A program made the translations under genes and the position numbers. DNA of 36,004 bases from positions 1 through 36,004 of the forward strand of contig JALPMN010000617.1 in the NCBI GenBank assembly GCA_024243835.1, given 5' to 3'. This document shows positions 8,851 through 17,356 of the stretch, in pieces. Numbering within the stretch: the stretch's first letter is position 1; every line of letters starts with the position of its first letter. Source of the DNA: Enteropsectra breve. Taxonomy: Eukaryota > Microsporidia. Under the pieces are notes generated by a model, which saw nothing but the letters and a program-made list of their open reading frames with translations, made no database searches and was not told the origin of the DNA.

Positions 8851-9238
8851 GAAATAGAAATTGTTAGAGGAATATAAAAAAACTAAAAAAATGTATTCGA
8901 GAATTATAGAAATGAAATTATAGTTGTAAAATATCTATAAAAAGAATATCATATATAGATACTGTCTACAGAGCTGATGCTATAATCACATACTCTATAC
9001 AGATGCATAGTTTATTTCATTTGTATTTAGTTCTTGTTTAAGAATAATACATGATATTTAATTGATATGATTGTGTTAATCGTACTTCTATCTAATAAAA
9101 CTAGAATTTCAGTAGATCGTTTGAAAAGTCTGTTTAAGTAACGAAGCTCAATAAATTATCATAAAAATTATTTTAAAAATTATTAGCTTATGGTTAATAA
9201 TATGCTGTGTAAAGGATGTATTTATTTAAATAAAGGGC
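8851..9238. other. Intergenic, no gene seen
   Basis: AT-rich spacer between CCT3 and RPN7 on the same strand. No RNA gene or strong repeat was found. Confidence 0.55.
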
Positions 9239-10336
9239 CTAATGAATCCTCTTGATTATGTTCCGCAGCACAAGACTCCCATCCTTCAGCCGCTTCGAAA
9301 TGCTGTCATCCGCAGCTTTATCCACAATGTGCACGGCCCCATCCACACGGTCAATCACACAGCGCAGCTTGTTCTCGTTGATGAAGTTGCGCAGATCTTC
9401 CTCCAGATGCTCGCGCGAAATGCTGAATATCTCGGCCATACGATCGAGATGCAGCGTTTGGTAGCTCATAATCAGCTGGCGGTAGCCCTTGATTTTCATT
9501 TCACGGCAGAAATTCTCGCGGAAGGGCTCTAAAAACAGGTCATCCGCACACTGCTCCAGAAATTCCAGGATTGCAGAAAAATACTCCTGATACTCACAGT
9601 TATAGAGACACTTGGGCAGCTTCATGAACGATGTGCACTTGTTAACCTCGCTGTTCGAAAGAATCAGTTCGTTTATTTTTGTGCGGCTAAAACTCAGCAG
9701 TCCGCTAAACACGAGATAGAGAATAACCGTCTCAAAGGAAAGAAGCTCCTCGGCATTGAACGACGTAAGCGACTCTGAGAAGAGCACTGCAGCCCCCTCA
9801 AAATCAGCACGCACCAGATTGAACAGCCCAAGATACACCCTGAAGCGGTTCTTCCTGTCCCAGTCGCATGTGCTTTCAAACACGTCGCGTGCCATTTCGA
9901 TCTTGCGGATGAGCGTTGCACGGTCATCCAAAATAAGAGCCATTCTGATTTCACACAGGAAAATATCCATTTTGAGACTCAGTGAAGGCTCTTTCTCCAT
10001 AAGGCCCTGTGTTGACTCGCTGAACTTCTCCATTTCCATGCAGCTGGCATAGAACTCGGCCAGCTCAGTTTCAACCTCAACCACGTGGCTGTCGTTCTCA
10101 AGATCAGCCTCTTTTTTGCTCTCCAGCGCTTGAATTTTCTTTTCTTTCGCTTCCCGCATCGTCTCGACCGCTTTGCTGTCATGCTCCAACAGCCCGGCCT
10201 CAGCAAGCCTTCTGAATATCGTTTCGTTGCATGAATTTATCAAATGCACCTTTAGACACTCTGTCTGTCCTGTCTTTACGGCCTTTCTAATCATAAACTT
10301 CAGTTCCAGCTTTGGCTCAATAAAATTTATGTCCAT
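9239..10336 (-). CDS. RPN7: 26S proteasome lid subunit RPN7 (PSMD6), PCI domain
   Basis: 365 residues from the ATG at 10336. The frame extends four codons upstream to a TTG, but CCC lies between, so the ATG is chosen. RPN7 is a structural PCI subunit of the 19S regulatory-particle lid, next to RPN3 and RPN6. Family landmarks are 'DWDRKNRFRVYLGLF' in the solenoid and the C-terminal PCI winged helix containing 'MKIKGYRQLIMSYQTLHLDRMA', 'LEEDLRNFINENKLRCVIDRV' and 'DGSLVLRNIIKRI'. It is somewhat shorter than yeast RPN7 (about 429), lost mainly at the N-terminus. RPT3, another 19S subunit, lies about 14 kb away on the other strand. Confidence 0.93.
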   Translation of the reverse strand: MDINFIEPKLELKFMIRKAVKTGQTECLKVHLINSCNETIFRRLAEAGLLEHDSKAVETMREAKEKKIQALESKKEADLENDSHVVEVETELAEFYASCMEMEKFSESTQGLMEKEPSLSLKMDIFLCEIRMALILDDRATLIRKIEMARDVFESTCDWDRKNRFRVYLGLFNLVRADFEGAAVLFSESLTSFNAEELLSFETVILYLVFSGLLSFSRTKINELILSNSEVNKCTSFMKLPKCLYNCEYQEYFSAILEFLEQCADDLFLEPFRENFCREMKIKGYRQLIMSYQTLHLDRMAEIFSISREHLEEDLRNFINENKLRCVIDRVDGAVHIVDKAADDSISKRLKDGSLVLRNIIKRIH

Positions 10337-10673
10337 TAGCAAGGGCAAACAAAATGAGTTTGTTAAGCAGAAGAAACAATCAAAGCCGTGGATTCACTGA
10401 GAAATGGAGAATTCATTAATAAAATAAGTAAAAGTGCTAAAGATAGTTATAGGAGACACAAAAAATATTATTAAGTGCATTTTAATCTTAAAACTGTAAA
10501 TGATCTTTGAGCATATACTGAAGCACCTTAATTATATACCTCTTTTCAACAATAATAGAATTTATTCCATTTAATAAGGATACCTGTAGTATGTTAAACT
10601 CTATTAAACTATTTAATATGATATTTATTTACTATTATTAATATGCCTATTATTGCACTGTGTGTGTTTATAT
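10337..10673. other. Intergenic, no gene seen
   Basis: AT-rich spacer between two minus-strand genes; nothing beyond the CCC block immediately 5' of RPN7 was identified. Confidence 0.55.
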
Positions 10674-11117
10674 TCATCTGAAAAGCTGAGAATAATCAGT
10701 TTTCTCTTTGTACTCGTCTTTGAAACACTCCATTTTAATTCTTCGCTCTAAGTCTCTGACCATTTTGCACTCCCACCCCTTCTTTCTAATTTCATCCAGA
10801 TGCATACGCGCAAGCACGTATTTCTTGCTGTTAACCTCCTTTTCTACAAAAAGCATATAGGCATGTCTGTATTTTGCAAATTTTTCAGTATTCGCTGAAA
10901 GGACATCCAGCGGTGTTCTGCGCACATACATATAGGCTAGATTTGCCAGCCCGCGTGCATGCAGCGCCTTGTTTTCTTCATTCTTGGGATTAAGCTTGTT
11001 CAGTGCATTTTCATCGCTCTTCCTCAGCCCATTCAGATACTCGTTGCATATTTTCTCTTTTTCATTTCTAATTTGTTTTTTATTTGCATCCAGCAGCGAA
11101 TTTACCGCCTTGAACAT
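10674..11117 (-). CDS. Small helical orphan
   Basis: 147 residues, not recognised. It is soluble, strongly basic and predicted almost wholly helical, with no signal peptide or TM. The centre ('ARGLANLAYMYVRRTPLD') and the C-terminal half ('YVLARMHLDEIRKKGW') have the small/large residue spacing of TPR-like helix pairs, but no repeat consensus is clear. The ATG follows a CCCCTGGG block directly, which fits the local start signal and argues that the gene is real. It sits in a run of minus-strand housekeeping genes with no obvious partner. Confidence 0.7.
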   Translation of the reverse strand: MFKAVNSLLDANKKQIRNEKEKICNEYLNGLRKSDENALNKLNPKNEENKALHARGLANLAYMYVRRTPLDVLSANTEKFAKYRHAYMLFVEKEVNSKKYVLARMHLDEIRKKGWECKMVRDLERRIKMECFKDEYKEKTDYSQLFR

Positions 11118-11670
11118 CCCAGGGGATCATCTGCCCTATGAAATATAATTCATAGTGAAAGGAATGTCTTATCTATAAGATTAATTATGAAAATAGTCAT
11201 TCAACTATTACTAGCTACATTATTCATTGACATGGGTAACAAAGCTATTCATTAGTTAACAGTTGGACTTTACATTATAAATCATAAAATAAGAGTATTT
11301 AATCGAGTAATAGTCTTAGTTTAAATTCTTATACATTTGACAAGAGTGCTACCTATAAAAATACAGGCATATATTAGCCATAGTGTGATACGTATGAGTT
11401 TATCTTAGGGAGAAATCAAGAAGAATAATAATATAAGGTGAATTAAACACGCCCTAAATAAAATTTAAAAAATTTTTGACAAGAGGCTAAAAATACAATA
11501 GAAAGTTTAATTATATCACAATAGTAAGATTAATTATATCGTTAATAGATTTATTCTGTTAATAATGGTTATCCATAGATGGGTATTTAGTTATTAGAAT
11601 ATTCATAATACAAATAATATTTATAATACAAATAAAGAGTACTGTGAATATATTTTATTCTAAGTGCTGA
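11118..11670. other. Intergenic, no gene seen
   Basis: Very AT-rich spacer. A short duplicated element (ATAATACAAATA, twice within 11606-11632) lies near the 3' end of eIF3i. No RNA gene was seen. Confidence 0.55.
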
Positions 11671-12612
11671 CTATTTAAACTTGGTAAAGGGCGCTGCTCT
11701 AAAATCATCCCCAATCTGCACAAGCGAAATGGCCCCGTCTTCTCCAGCAGAGGCATAGCACGTTCCTGCGGGATGCACATCCACCGTGTTGATTGTTCCG
11801 AAGTGTGTTTTATAGCTGCCCACTTTCCTGTGTGTAACGATGTCGTAGAAATTGGTCTCGAAGAGCGAGTTTCCGCGGGTTGTTGTTACGTCTCGGGCCT
11901 GTATTCCTCCTACAGCCACAACAACATCGTTGGTGTTGAAAATGGCCGTGCAGTTCACCGGCTCATCCGACTCGAATCTTCGTTTCTCCACCAGCGAATC
12001 GCTGTCGATTATTTTGAATGTGGAATCAGAAGATGCCGTTGAAAAAAATGATCTGCATGCAGACGGCCTTATGTCCGCAATCTTTCCGTAGTGTGCCTTG
12101 ATCTGCTCCACAACCTCATTTTTCCTGATGTCTATTTTTGCTATCTCGCCCTCATCCCCAGCAACAATCACGTAGTTTCCATTTTTAAACAGCTTTGTGG
12201 TGTCGAATCCTGCAGGCACCAGCTTCTGAAATCCACTGCTGCGCTCATCATAGCGCCCAATAAACGCCTCTTTGTTCATTGAAAAATCTGTGCAGAAATA
12301 AAATTCGTCCTGGTGGTCGATTCCTCTGATGGCTGCATTCACATTCACCTCACTGAGCTTCTCTCCACGCAGAATGTCCCAGGCGATCAGCGAGAGATCG
12401 AGGCCTCCTGTGAGCAGCTTTTGGTTCTCAGAGGCAAGAGCCATCAGGGCGCCCTTGTGGCCCTCAAAAGAGCCCAGCACCTGTCCCTCCGTGCTGATCA
12501 TCAGCGCACTGTAGTCTTTCGAGGCACAGAAAAAAACATCGCCATCCCTGTGAAACTTTATTTCCGTGATGCTTCTGCTGCTAAAAATTATTTTTTGCAG
12601 CGTAGAATCCAT
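11671..12612 (-). CDS. TIF34: Translation initiation factor eIF3 subunit i (TIF34), WD40
   Basis: 313 residues forming a seven-bladed WD40 propeller. eIF3i binds eIF3b and eIF3g in the eIF3 complex on the 40S subunit and helps start-codon scanning. Family-specific marks are the N-terminal 'ITEIKFHRDGDVFFCASKD', the 'LTGGLDLSLIAWD' blade, the diagnostic 'QARDVTTTRGNSLFETNFYD' loop and 'HFGTINTVDVHPAG...ASAGEDG' near the end. The 'DVTTT' element distinguishes eIF3i from other WD40 proteins. It is slightly shorter than human (325) or yeast (347). The start is supported by AAAATTTT and CCC immediately upstream. Confidence 0.94.
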   Translation of the reverse strand: MDSTLQKIIFSSRSITEIKFHRDGDVFFCASKDYSALMISTEGQVLGSFEGHKGALMALASENQKLLTGGLDLSLIAWDILRGEKLSEVNVNAAIRGIDHQDEFYFCTDFSMNKEAFIGRYDERSSGFQKLVPAGFDTTKLFKNGNYVIVAGDEGEIAKIDIRKNEVVEQIKAHYGKIADIRPSACRSFFSTASSDSTFKIIDSDSLVEKRRFESDEPVNCTAIFNTNDVVVAVGGIQARDVTTTRGNSLFETNFYDIVTHRKVGSYKTHFGTINTVDVHPAGTCYASAGEDGAISLVQIGDDFRAAPFTKFK

Positions 12613-12630
12613 TGGGTGCTAAAATTTTGT
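12613..12630 (-). promoter_or_regulatory. AAAATTTT + CCC signal of TIF34
   Basis: On the minus strand AAAATTTT (12621-12628) is followed by CCC (12614-12616) one base before the ATG. Confidence 0.65.
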
Positions 12631-12840
12631 CAGAATTTAGAAATAAAATAGTTGCGCAGTATTTTTGTAATGGATAAAAAATAAAAAATAGGAATTATAC
12701 ACTTTTATCATTGCATTTTAACATTTAATTTTAATATAAGGAGACATAATTGCATATTAACAACATCACTTTCAGATAAAGATCTTAGTTTATACACACT
12801 TTGTATAAGCGATAAGTATCTACAATTCATGGCAATCTTG

Positions 12841-12905
12841 TTGCTATAATATTGACTGAAATCTGTTTTGTGTTTCTATAATATTGGCTGAAAACTATTT
12901 TGTGT
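12841..12905. repeat. Two adjacent ~33-bp direct repeats
   Basis: Copies at 12841-12873 and 12874-12905 share CTATAATATTG, CTGAAA and TTTTGTGT with about four differences. They form a local tandem duplication in the 350-bp spacer (12613-12960) between TIF34 and the TCP10-like gene, which otherwise holds no gene. Confidence 0.75.
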
Positions 12906-12960
12906 ATTAGAATGCTATTATAATTTAATTTCCATGGGCTTTGTTCTATTTATGGTCATT

Positions 12961-13368
12961 TTATAAATACTCATATTCCTTTGCTCCATTCTTTATAATT
13001 ACATTTCCCGCCTTGTTGCGTATTTCTTTGAGGCCACTCGGAAATGTCCGCTCTATCTGCCCGTTTTCAAACTCGTATGTCACTACCTTGCTCTTGGCAT
13101 CATAGAGATACCGGTAGTCTCGTCCCTTTACAACGTAGACACTCCCGTCCTTCAGATAGTACCTGTTCTTAAGGGGCCCGTTCTCGCGCTTTACCACCGT
13201 TTTATTCTCGTTCTCTTCCTGGTATCCTTTGTTTAGCTCGCCCAGCGCTTTAATCTCGTTCTTTATAAGATCCAGCACGCTCAGGCCCTCCCCATTCTCC
13301 ACCTTGGAAATAATGTCCTCCAGATAGGATATTTTCATTTCTATTATTTCCTTCGAATCCAGCAGCAT
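12961..13368 (-). CDS. Small protein with TCP10/CPAP C-terminal-type beta repeats
   Basis: 135 residues from the ATG at 13368. The frame is open a little further only through a TTG. The N-terminal half (1-60) is helical. The C-terminal half carries short Gly/Asn-turn beta hairpins ('YYLKDGSVYVVKGRDYRYLYD', 'VTYEFENGQIERTFPSGLKEIRN', 'GNVIIKNGAKEY') in the style of the T-complex 10 / CPAP-SAS4 G-box domain, whose units read roughly 'F.NG..e....dG'. In animals this domain builds centriolar protein assemblies. Microsporidia lack centrioles and use spindle plaques, so the role here is unclear. CCC lies just before the ATG. It is divergent from the exosome gene at 13558. Confidence 0.7.
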   Translation of the reverse strand: MLLDSKEIIEMKISYLEDIISKVENGEGLSVLDLIKNEIKALGELNKGYQEENENKTVVKRENGPLKNRYYLKDGSVYVVKGRDYRYLYDAKSKVVTYEFENGQIERTFPSGLKEIRNKAGNVIIKNGAKEYEYL

Positions 13369-13557
13369 CCAGGGCCTTGGCGCTAACAATAATTTTAAAG
13401 ATAGGAAAAAGAATGAATATTGTGCTGCATTTATGGATCAAATACAAACAGGTGTTGTTAAAACTAGTAAAATACTTTATGAGAAATACAATACTCAAAA
13501 TCTTTTAAAATATTATTCAATGCATACTAGTAAATAAAATTCACATTTTTTTACCGC

Positions 13558-14049
13558 ATGGAGATAAAGCTGTCGCCGTTCAAGACGCACATGGGCTCGG
13601 CCGAAATTACAAAAACAGACAAGATCTGCATTACTACGGTAGATATTGACAACAGAATGGAGGCCAGGGGCGTTGATCTACGATTCAAGTACCACATAAA
13701 TGCCAGGCCTGTCGAGAACTTTGTTTCTGCAATGATGAAAAATCTGCTGATGAAATACATTGTCGAAGATAACAATTCATATTCAATCCTGGTGTATGCA
13801 AATACCAACGACTATGGAATGATATTCAACTGCATTGTCATGGGATGCATATCAGCAGGCCTTCCGCTAAGAAAGCTGGTCTGTGGGGTTGGCGAAGACT
13901 GCCTGCTGGTAAAAGAAGAGAGCGAGCTAAAGCTTGTATTTGCAAGGGGAGAGGTAAATGAGCCATCATATGAAAAAGAGGCAAGCTACAATTACGAGCA
14001 GATGCGATACGGAATGAGGACGATGTACGATTTCAGCACTTATAAATAA
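13558..14049 (+). CDS. RNase PH-like exosome core subunit (RRP46-like)
   Basis: 163 residues. Consistent with a minimal RNase PH fold of the non-catalytic exosome hexamer, which threads RNA to RRP44/RRP6. Signs are the early 'GSAEITKTDKICITTVDID' strand pair (family: ALV..GdT.V...V), the helix before the strand 'SYSILVYANTNDYGMIFNCIVMGCISAGLPLRKL', which matches the conserved 'v.....DG.....i.aa..Al..AgiP' segment, and a following 'LV..vgeD' strand. The phosphorolytic arginines and acidic site are not evident, as expected of eukaryotic exosome rings. RRP46 fits best by size; MTR3, RRP41 or RRP43 cannot be excluded. It shares a 189-bp divergent promoter region with the TCP10-like gene. Confidence 0.68.
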   Translation: MEIKLSPFKTHMGSAEITKTDKICITTVDIDNRMEARGVDLRFKYHINARPVENFVSAMMKNLLMKYIVEDNNSYSILVYANTNDYGMIFNCIVMGCISAGLPLRKLVCGVGEDCLLVKEESELKLVFARGEVNEPSYEKEASYNYEQMRYGMRTMYDFSTYK

Positions 14050-14395
14050 TTATTCAATATATAAAAGGCATATTTCAAATGGCATGACTGTGAAGTTTCA
14101 ATGCTACGTCAAATTTGGATTGAGAATTATAGAGATCAGTTAAATATTTAAATGCGTAAATTGTTACATTGCTTTTATAGAAAAAATATACAGTGTTTTA
14201 ATGACTTAGTAATATTGCTTGCTATAGTTGAGTTTTTAGTGCTTGTTTAAAAACGGGGCTTCTGAGGAATGTTGTATGGTTATTTAGTCAGCTTTTCTTG
14301 AATACTCTTTTAAACCTGTGAAATCATTTCTTTTACATAACAATTATAAAATAGAACTATTCTTTAGTCTAAAGTATACAATTTTTATATTTCAA
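14050..14395. other. Intergenic, no gene seen
   Basis: AT-rich spacer between the exosome subunit and the tRNA gene; no further feature identified. Confidence 0.55.
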
Positions 14396-14468
14396 GCATT
14401 CATAGTGTAGTGGTTATCACGTGCCCTTCACATGGGCAAGGTCTCGGGTTCGAACCCCGATGAGTGCA
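14396..14468 (+). tRNA. tRNA-Val (anticodon CAC)
   Basis: A 73-nt cloverleaf. The acceptor stem GCATTCA/TGAGTGC pairs over 7 bp with one G-U, and the discriminator is A. The D arm contains the A-box (TAGTGTAGTGGTTATCAC). The anticodon stem is TGCCC/GGGCA with loop TTCACAT and anticodon CAC at 14429-14431. The T arm is TCGGG/CCCGA around TTCGAAC (B-box GGTTCGAAC). No intron and no encoded CCA. It decodes GUG. Confidence 0.95.
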
Positions 14469-14476
14469 TTTTTTTT
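14469..14476 (+). terminator. RNA polymerase III terminator
   Basis: A run of eight T residues immediately follows the tRNA discriminator base, the standard Pol III stop signal. Confidence 0.85.
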
Positions 14477-14750
14477 AAAAATTTTATTTTGCTGGGTCGA
14501 TGGCCTCGTTACTGTTCTTTATGGTTCAAAGACTATGTGCAAGGCTTAGCCTAAATATTTTTAGAGTGTTGTATCATGGCATTACTGCTACTTTTTAATA
14601 GCAACTTTATAAAAAAGAAATAATAAAGTGATATAAACATAAGTTGTATTTTGATTGCGTATAAATACTTTTTAGACAATATATTTCTGCATATCAAAGT
14701 ATTTTAAAGTCTTTATTCAAAGAATTATTCCGTAAATATTGGTGTTTTCT

Positions 14751-14770
14751 AAAATTTCTAATTTTTATCC
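14751..14770 (+). promoter_or_regulatory. AAATTT-like signal of SRP receptor gene
   Basis: AAAATTT and AATTTTT blocks end four bases before a weak CC (14769-14770) that abuts the ATG. The rest of the 300-bp spacer after the tRNA holds nothing else recognisable. Confidence 0.55.
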
Positions 14771-16108
14771 ATGTCTTATTTTGCGATATTCAACAAAAGA
14801 GGCATTGTGCTGTATGAAGAGGGAACAGCGCCAATGTATCTCAACAATTTGATCCAGAAGATAAACACTGTACAGCTCGAAGAGAAGCGCAAGATCCGTG
14901 ATGATTTCTTGGAGTACAAGATCAAAGACCAGATAGTTTATATGCTGATTTCGAAGGGACAGAATCTTGAGGAGAAGATAGAGCAGTTTCAGCCGCTGAT
15001 AGACGAAAGCCAAATGGCCCTGCGCACAACACCGGAAAATGCTCTAAAAGAGAATGATACTAATAATGAGAGTAATAAAGATACAAAAGAAGATGTTGTT
15101 AGTAGCAAGTCTAAAAAAGGCAAGAAAATGAAAGAAAAGAGCGATATTCTTAACTTCAGTGACAACAAGCCATCAACATATTCGAAAATAGCCAGTAGCA
15201 TCTCTAACTTTTCTCTTAAAAGAGCTTTTAACGTATTCAGCAGCTCTGTGGATCTGAAGGAACTGAAATACAAGATGAACGAGCTTTTAATAAGGAAAAA
15301 TGTCAGCCCTGTATTTACGGAGGTGCTAGTAGATGATATCATAAGCACATTCAAAAGTGAGGGTATTGAACGGGTGAATGAGCAGCAGTTCAAGCAGAGG
15401 CTTGTGGAGGTGCTGCAAAAAGTATTAATATCATTTAACCACGATAATTTCATTGATAATATCAGGAAAAGTCAAAAAATATACTCAATGTGCTTTGTGG
15501 GTGTTAACGGAGTTGGAAAAAGCACTTCACTGGCGAAAGTTGCATGCTGGCTGCTGCAGAAAGGCCTAAAGGTCTACATAGCGGCATGCGACACGTTCAG
15601 GGCAGGAGCCATCGAGCAGCTTAAGGTGCATGTTGAGCGTTTCAAGCAGGGCGGACACAGCGTTGGCTTCTATGAAAGCGGATATTCCAGAGACGATGCA
15701 AATGTGGCTAAATATGCCATTGCTGCAGCAGAACGAGAGGGCTACGATGTGATTTTGATTGATACTGCAGGCAGAATGCACAACAAGGAGCATCTTATGA
15801 ACAGCCTGGGAAAGCTTGTGCGGGTGAACAACCCATCGCATATTTTGTTTGTAGGTGAGGCGCTGGTTGGAGGAGACTCCCTGGAGCACATAAAGCAGTT
15901 TAACAAATACATCGGAGATAATGAGAGCAAAAGAAAGATTGACAGCATATTTTTAACAAAGGCTGATACGGTCGATGATAAAATTGGACAGATCATTAAT
16001 CTTTCGCTAAGTGCAAATGCACCGGTGATGTTTTTAGGAATGGGACAGACTAACAGCGATTTGGTGCCAATGAGTCCTGAGACTGTTGCTGAGCTGCTTT
16101 GCTCATAG
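14771..16108 (+). CDS. SRP101: Signal recognition particle receptor subunit alpha
   Basis: 445 residues. SR-alpha is the ER-membrane-associated GTPase that docks SRP-ribosome complexes. Residues 1-75 are the SRX/longin-like domain that binds SR-beta. A charged, low-complexity linker follows (about 90-135). The NG GTPase domain occupies about 160-445: 'GVNGVGKST' P-loop (244-252), 'DTFRAGA' (274-280), 'DTAGR' (331-335), 'TKAD' guanine-specificity motif (396-399) and closing 'FLGMGQTNSDL'. TKAD followed by VDD is slightly unlike the usual TK-D-TVGD, but the key Asp is kept. The protein is shorter than human SR-alpha (638), mainly in the linker. Confidence 0.95.
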   Translation: MSYFAIFNKRGIVLYEEGTAPMYLNNLIQKINTVQLEEKRKIRDDFLEYKIKDQIVYMLISKGQNLEEKIEQFQPLIDESQMALRTTPENALKENDTNNESNKDTKEDVVSSKSKKGKKMKEKSDILNFSDNKPSTYSKIASSISNFSLKRAFNVFSSSVDLKELKYKMNELLIRKNVSPVFTEVLVDDIISTFKSEGIERVNEQQFKQRLVEVLQKVLISFNHDNFIDNIRKSQKIYSMCFVGVNGVGKSTSLAKVACWLLQKGLKVYIAACDTFRAGAIEQLKVHVERFKQGGHSVGFYESGYSRDDANVAKYAIAAAEREGYDVILIDTAGRMHNKEHLMNSLGKLVRVNNPSHILFVGEALVGGDSLEHIKQFNKYIGDNESKRKIDSIFLTKADTVDDKIGQIINLSLSANAPVMFLGMGQTNSDLVPMSPETVAELLCS

Positions 16109-16383
16109 AAGTAAAATAGTTTTTTAATATTAAAGCGTCTTACAATATTTTATCAGCCGATTATAATAAAAGTATGGACGATTATATTTGAATGTTAGTG
16201 ACTTATTTATTTCATGTTAAATGAAGTATTAGCAAATAACAAACTTATTTATTCGATACTTCTGAACTTACAACATGTTAAATAGTCTTCGATAACCTTA
16301 ATATGAAATATTTTAGAAACACTCTCAAGAACTATGTGATTAAAAAAAACATTTGGATTTTATAAAATTTTAATGCTTTCTGC

Positions 16384-16776
16384 TTATAAAACACCAGCTC
16401 TGGTGGCAATCTCAACAGCCTCACCCTCCTTCTCAAATCTGACATAGGCCTTCTTTACTCCAAGCTTAAAGGAAATAACGGTATTGATCTTCTGAACTGG
16501 AGTGTTGTAGAGCTCAACGATAGCCTTCTTGATCTCAGGCTTGGATGCATTTGTATCAACAACGAAGGTAAGAGTGTTGTCTCTCTCGATGGCCTGGGCG
16601 GCTCTCTCGTTCTTTACTGCATATCTGATTATAGAGGCGGCGCTCTTCTCCTTGGGAGCCTTGAAAATATCTCTGGGGTATTTCTGCTTCTTGCCCTCGA
16701 GCTCAAAAGAAGTCTCTTCTGGCTTTCTAAGCATGTTGTATCTCTGCTTGATAGTGAGTTTCTTATTTGCTATCAT
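16384..16776 (-). CDS. RPL23A: 60S ribosomal protein uL23 (L23A/L25)
   Basis: 130 residues. uL23 binds 25S rRNA at the polypeptide exit tunnel and contacts SRP and other exit factors. Recognised by 'YPRDIFKAPKEKSAASIIRYAVKNERAAQAIERDNTLTFVVD', then 'NASKPEIKKAIVELYNTPVQKINT' and 'GVKKAYVRF', the canonical uL23 core. The final 'AVEIATRAGVL' stands where most homologs end 'ALDVANKIGII'. The start has CCC plus AAATTT directly upstream. Many microsporidian ribosomal-protein genes carry a tiny 5' intron; none is evident here. It is convergent with the SRP receptor gene, 275 bp away. Confidence 0.95.
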   Translation of the reverse strand: MIANKKLTIKQRYNMLRKPEETSFELEGKKQKYPRDIFKAPKEKSAASIIRYAVKNERAAQAIERDNTLTFVVDTNASKPEIKKAIVELYNTPVQKINTVISFKLGVKKAYVRFEKEGEAVEIATRAGVL

Positions 16777-16807
16777 CTATGGGTAAATTTTTTGTGCGCA
16801 AAATTTT
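16777..16807 (-). promoter_or_regulatory. CCC + repeated AAATTT signal of RPL23A
   Basis: On the minus strand two AAATTT-type blocks (16785-16790 and 16800-16807) precede CCC at 16781-16783, four bases before the ATG. Another AAAATTTTT lies just beyond, near 16816. Confidence 0.65.
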
Positions 16808-16947
16808 CACATTCCAAAATTTTTAAAGCTTCTAATTCAAGAAAGAAAGTTGCAGAATGAGAAAAAACCATAGTGTTTACAGAAGGAACACTAGCATTCA
16901 AGCAGAACATTTGTAGAGCATGATATATTTTTACATGAGCTTTGTAA

Positions 16948-17064
16948 TACATGCTGCAAGGCTTTTCTTTTCAATCCTATGCAGAAATATACTCTAAAAA
17001 TTATTTTTTAAACTTTCTTTATTATTTCCCTTAGGATTTAAAAGAAAAGCCCTGCAGCATGTAA
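16948..17064. repeat. ~30-bp inverted repeat, ~56-nt spacer
   Basis: Left arm 16948-16977 (TACATGCTGCAAGGCTTTTC...) and right arm 17034-17064 pair over about 30 positions with two mismatches and one extra base. It lies in the 580-bp spacer between uL23 and the CDK gene, which otherwise has no gene. Its arms are unrelated to the other inverted repeats in the window. Confidence 0.8.
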
Positions 17065-17356
17065 TGCACGGGTGCCTATTAATAAAGCAAAGAATTTGTT
17101 ATGTTTCAGCACGTCGTTCATTAAACTTTTTATGATACAAATGCTAAGAAAGCTAATTAATCTGTGGCGGTAGAATGAATTTCTAACTTTTACAAATGCT
17201 TTAGCAAGCAATATTTTTTTAGTTATGCAGACAATATGAATAAAATAACTGTCTCGTAACTGAAGTATTAACTGTAATTACTTTTTTTTATTTAGAGATA
17301 AACACCATCGCCATTCATAAATTGAAAACAGCATTTTAAAACATTATTTATTGGAT

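Noticed and set aside
16777..16807. 5' intron in the ribosomal protein uL23 gene
   Set aside because: Microsporidian ribosomal genes often have one, but the reading frame from the ATG already gives a full-length protein, and no GT...AG pair with branch site was needed.
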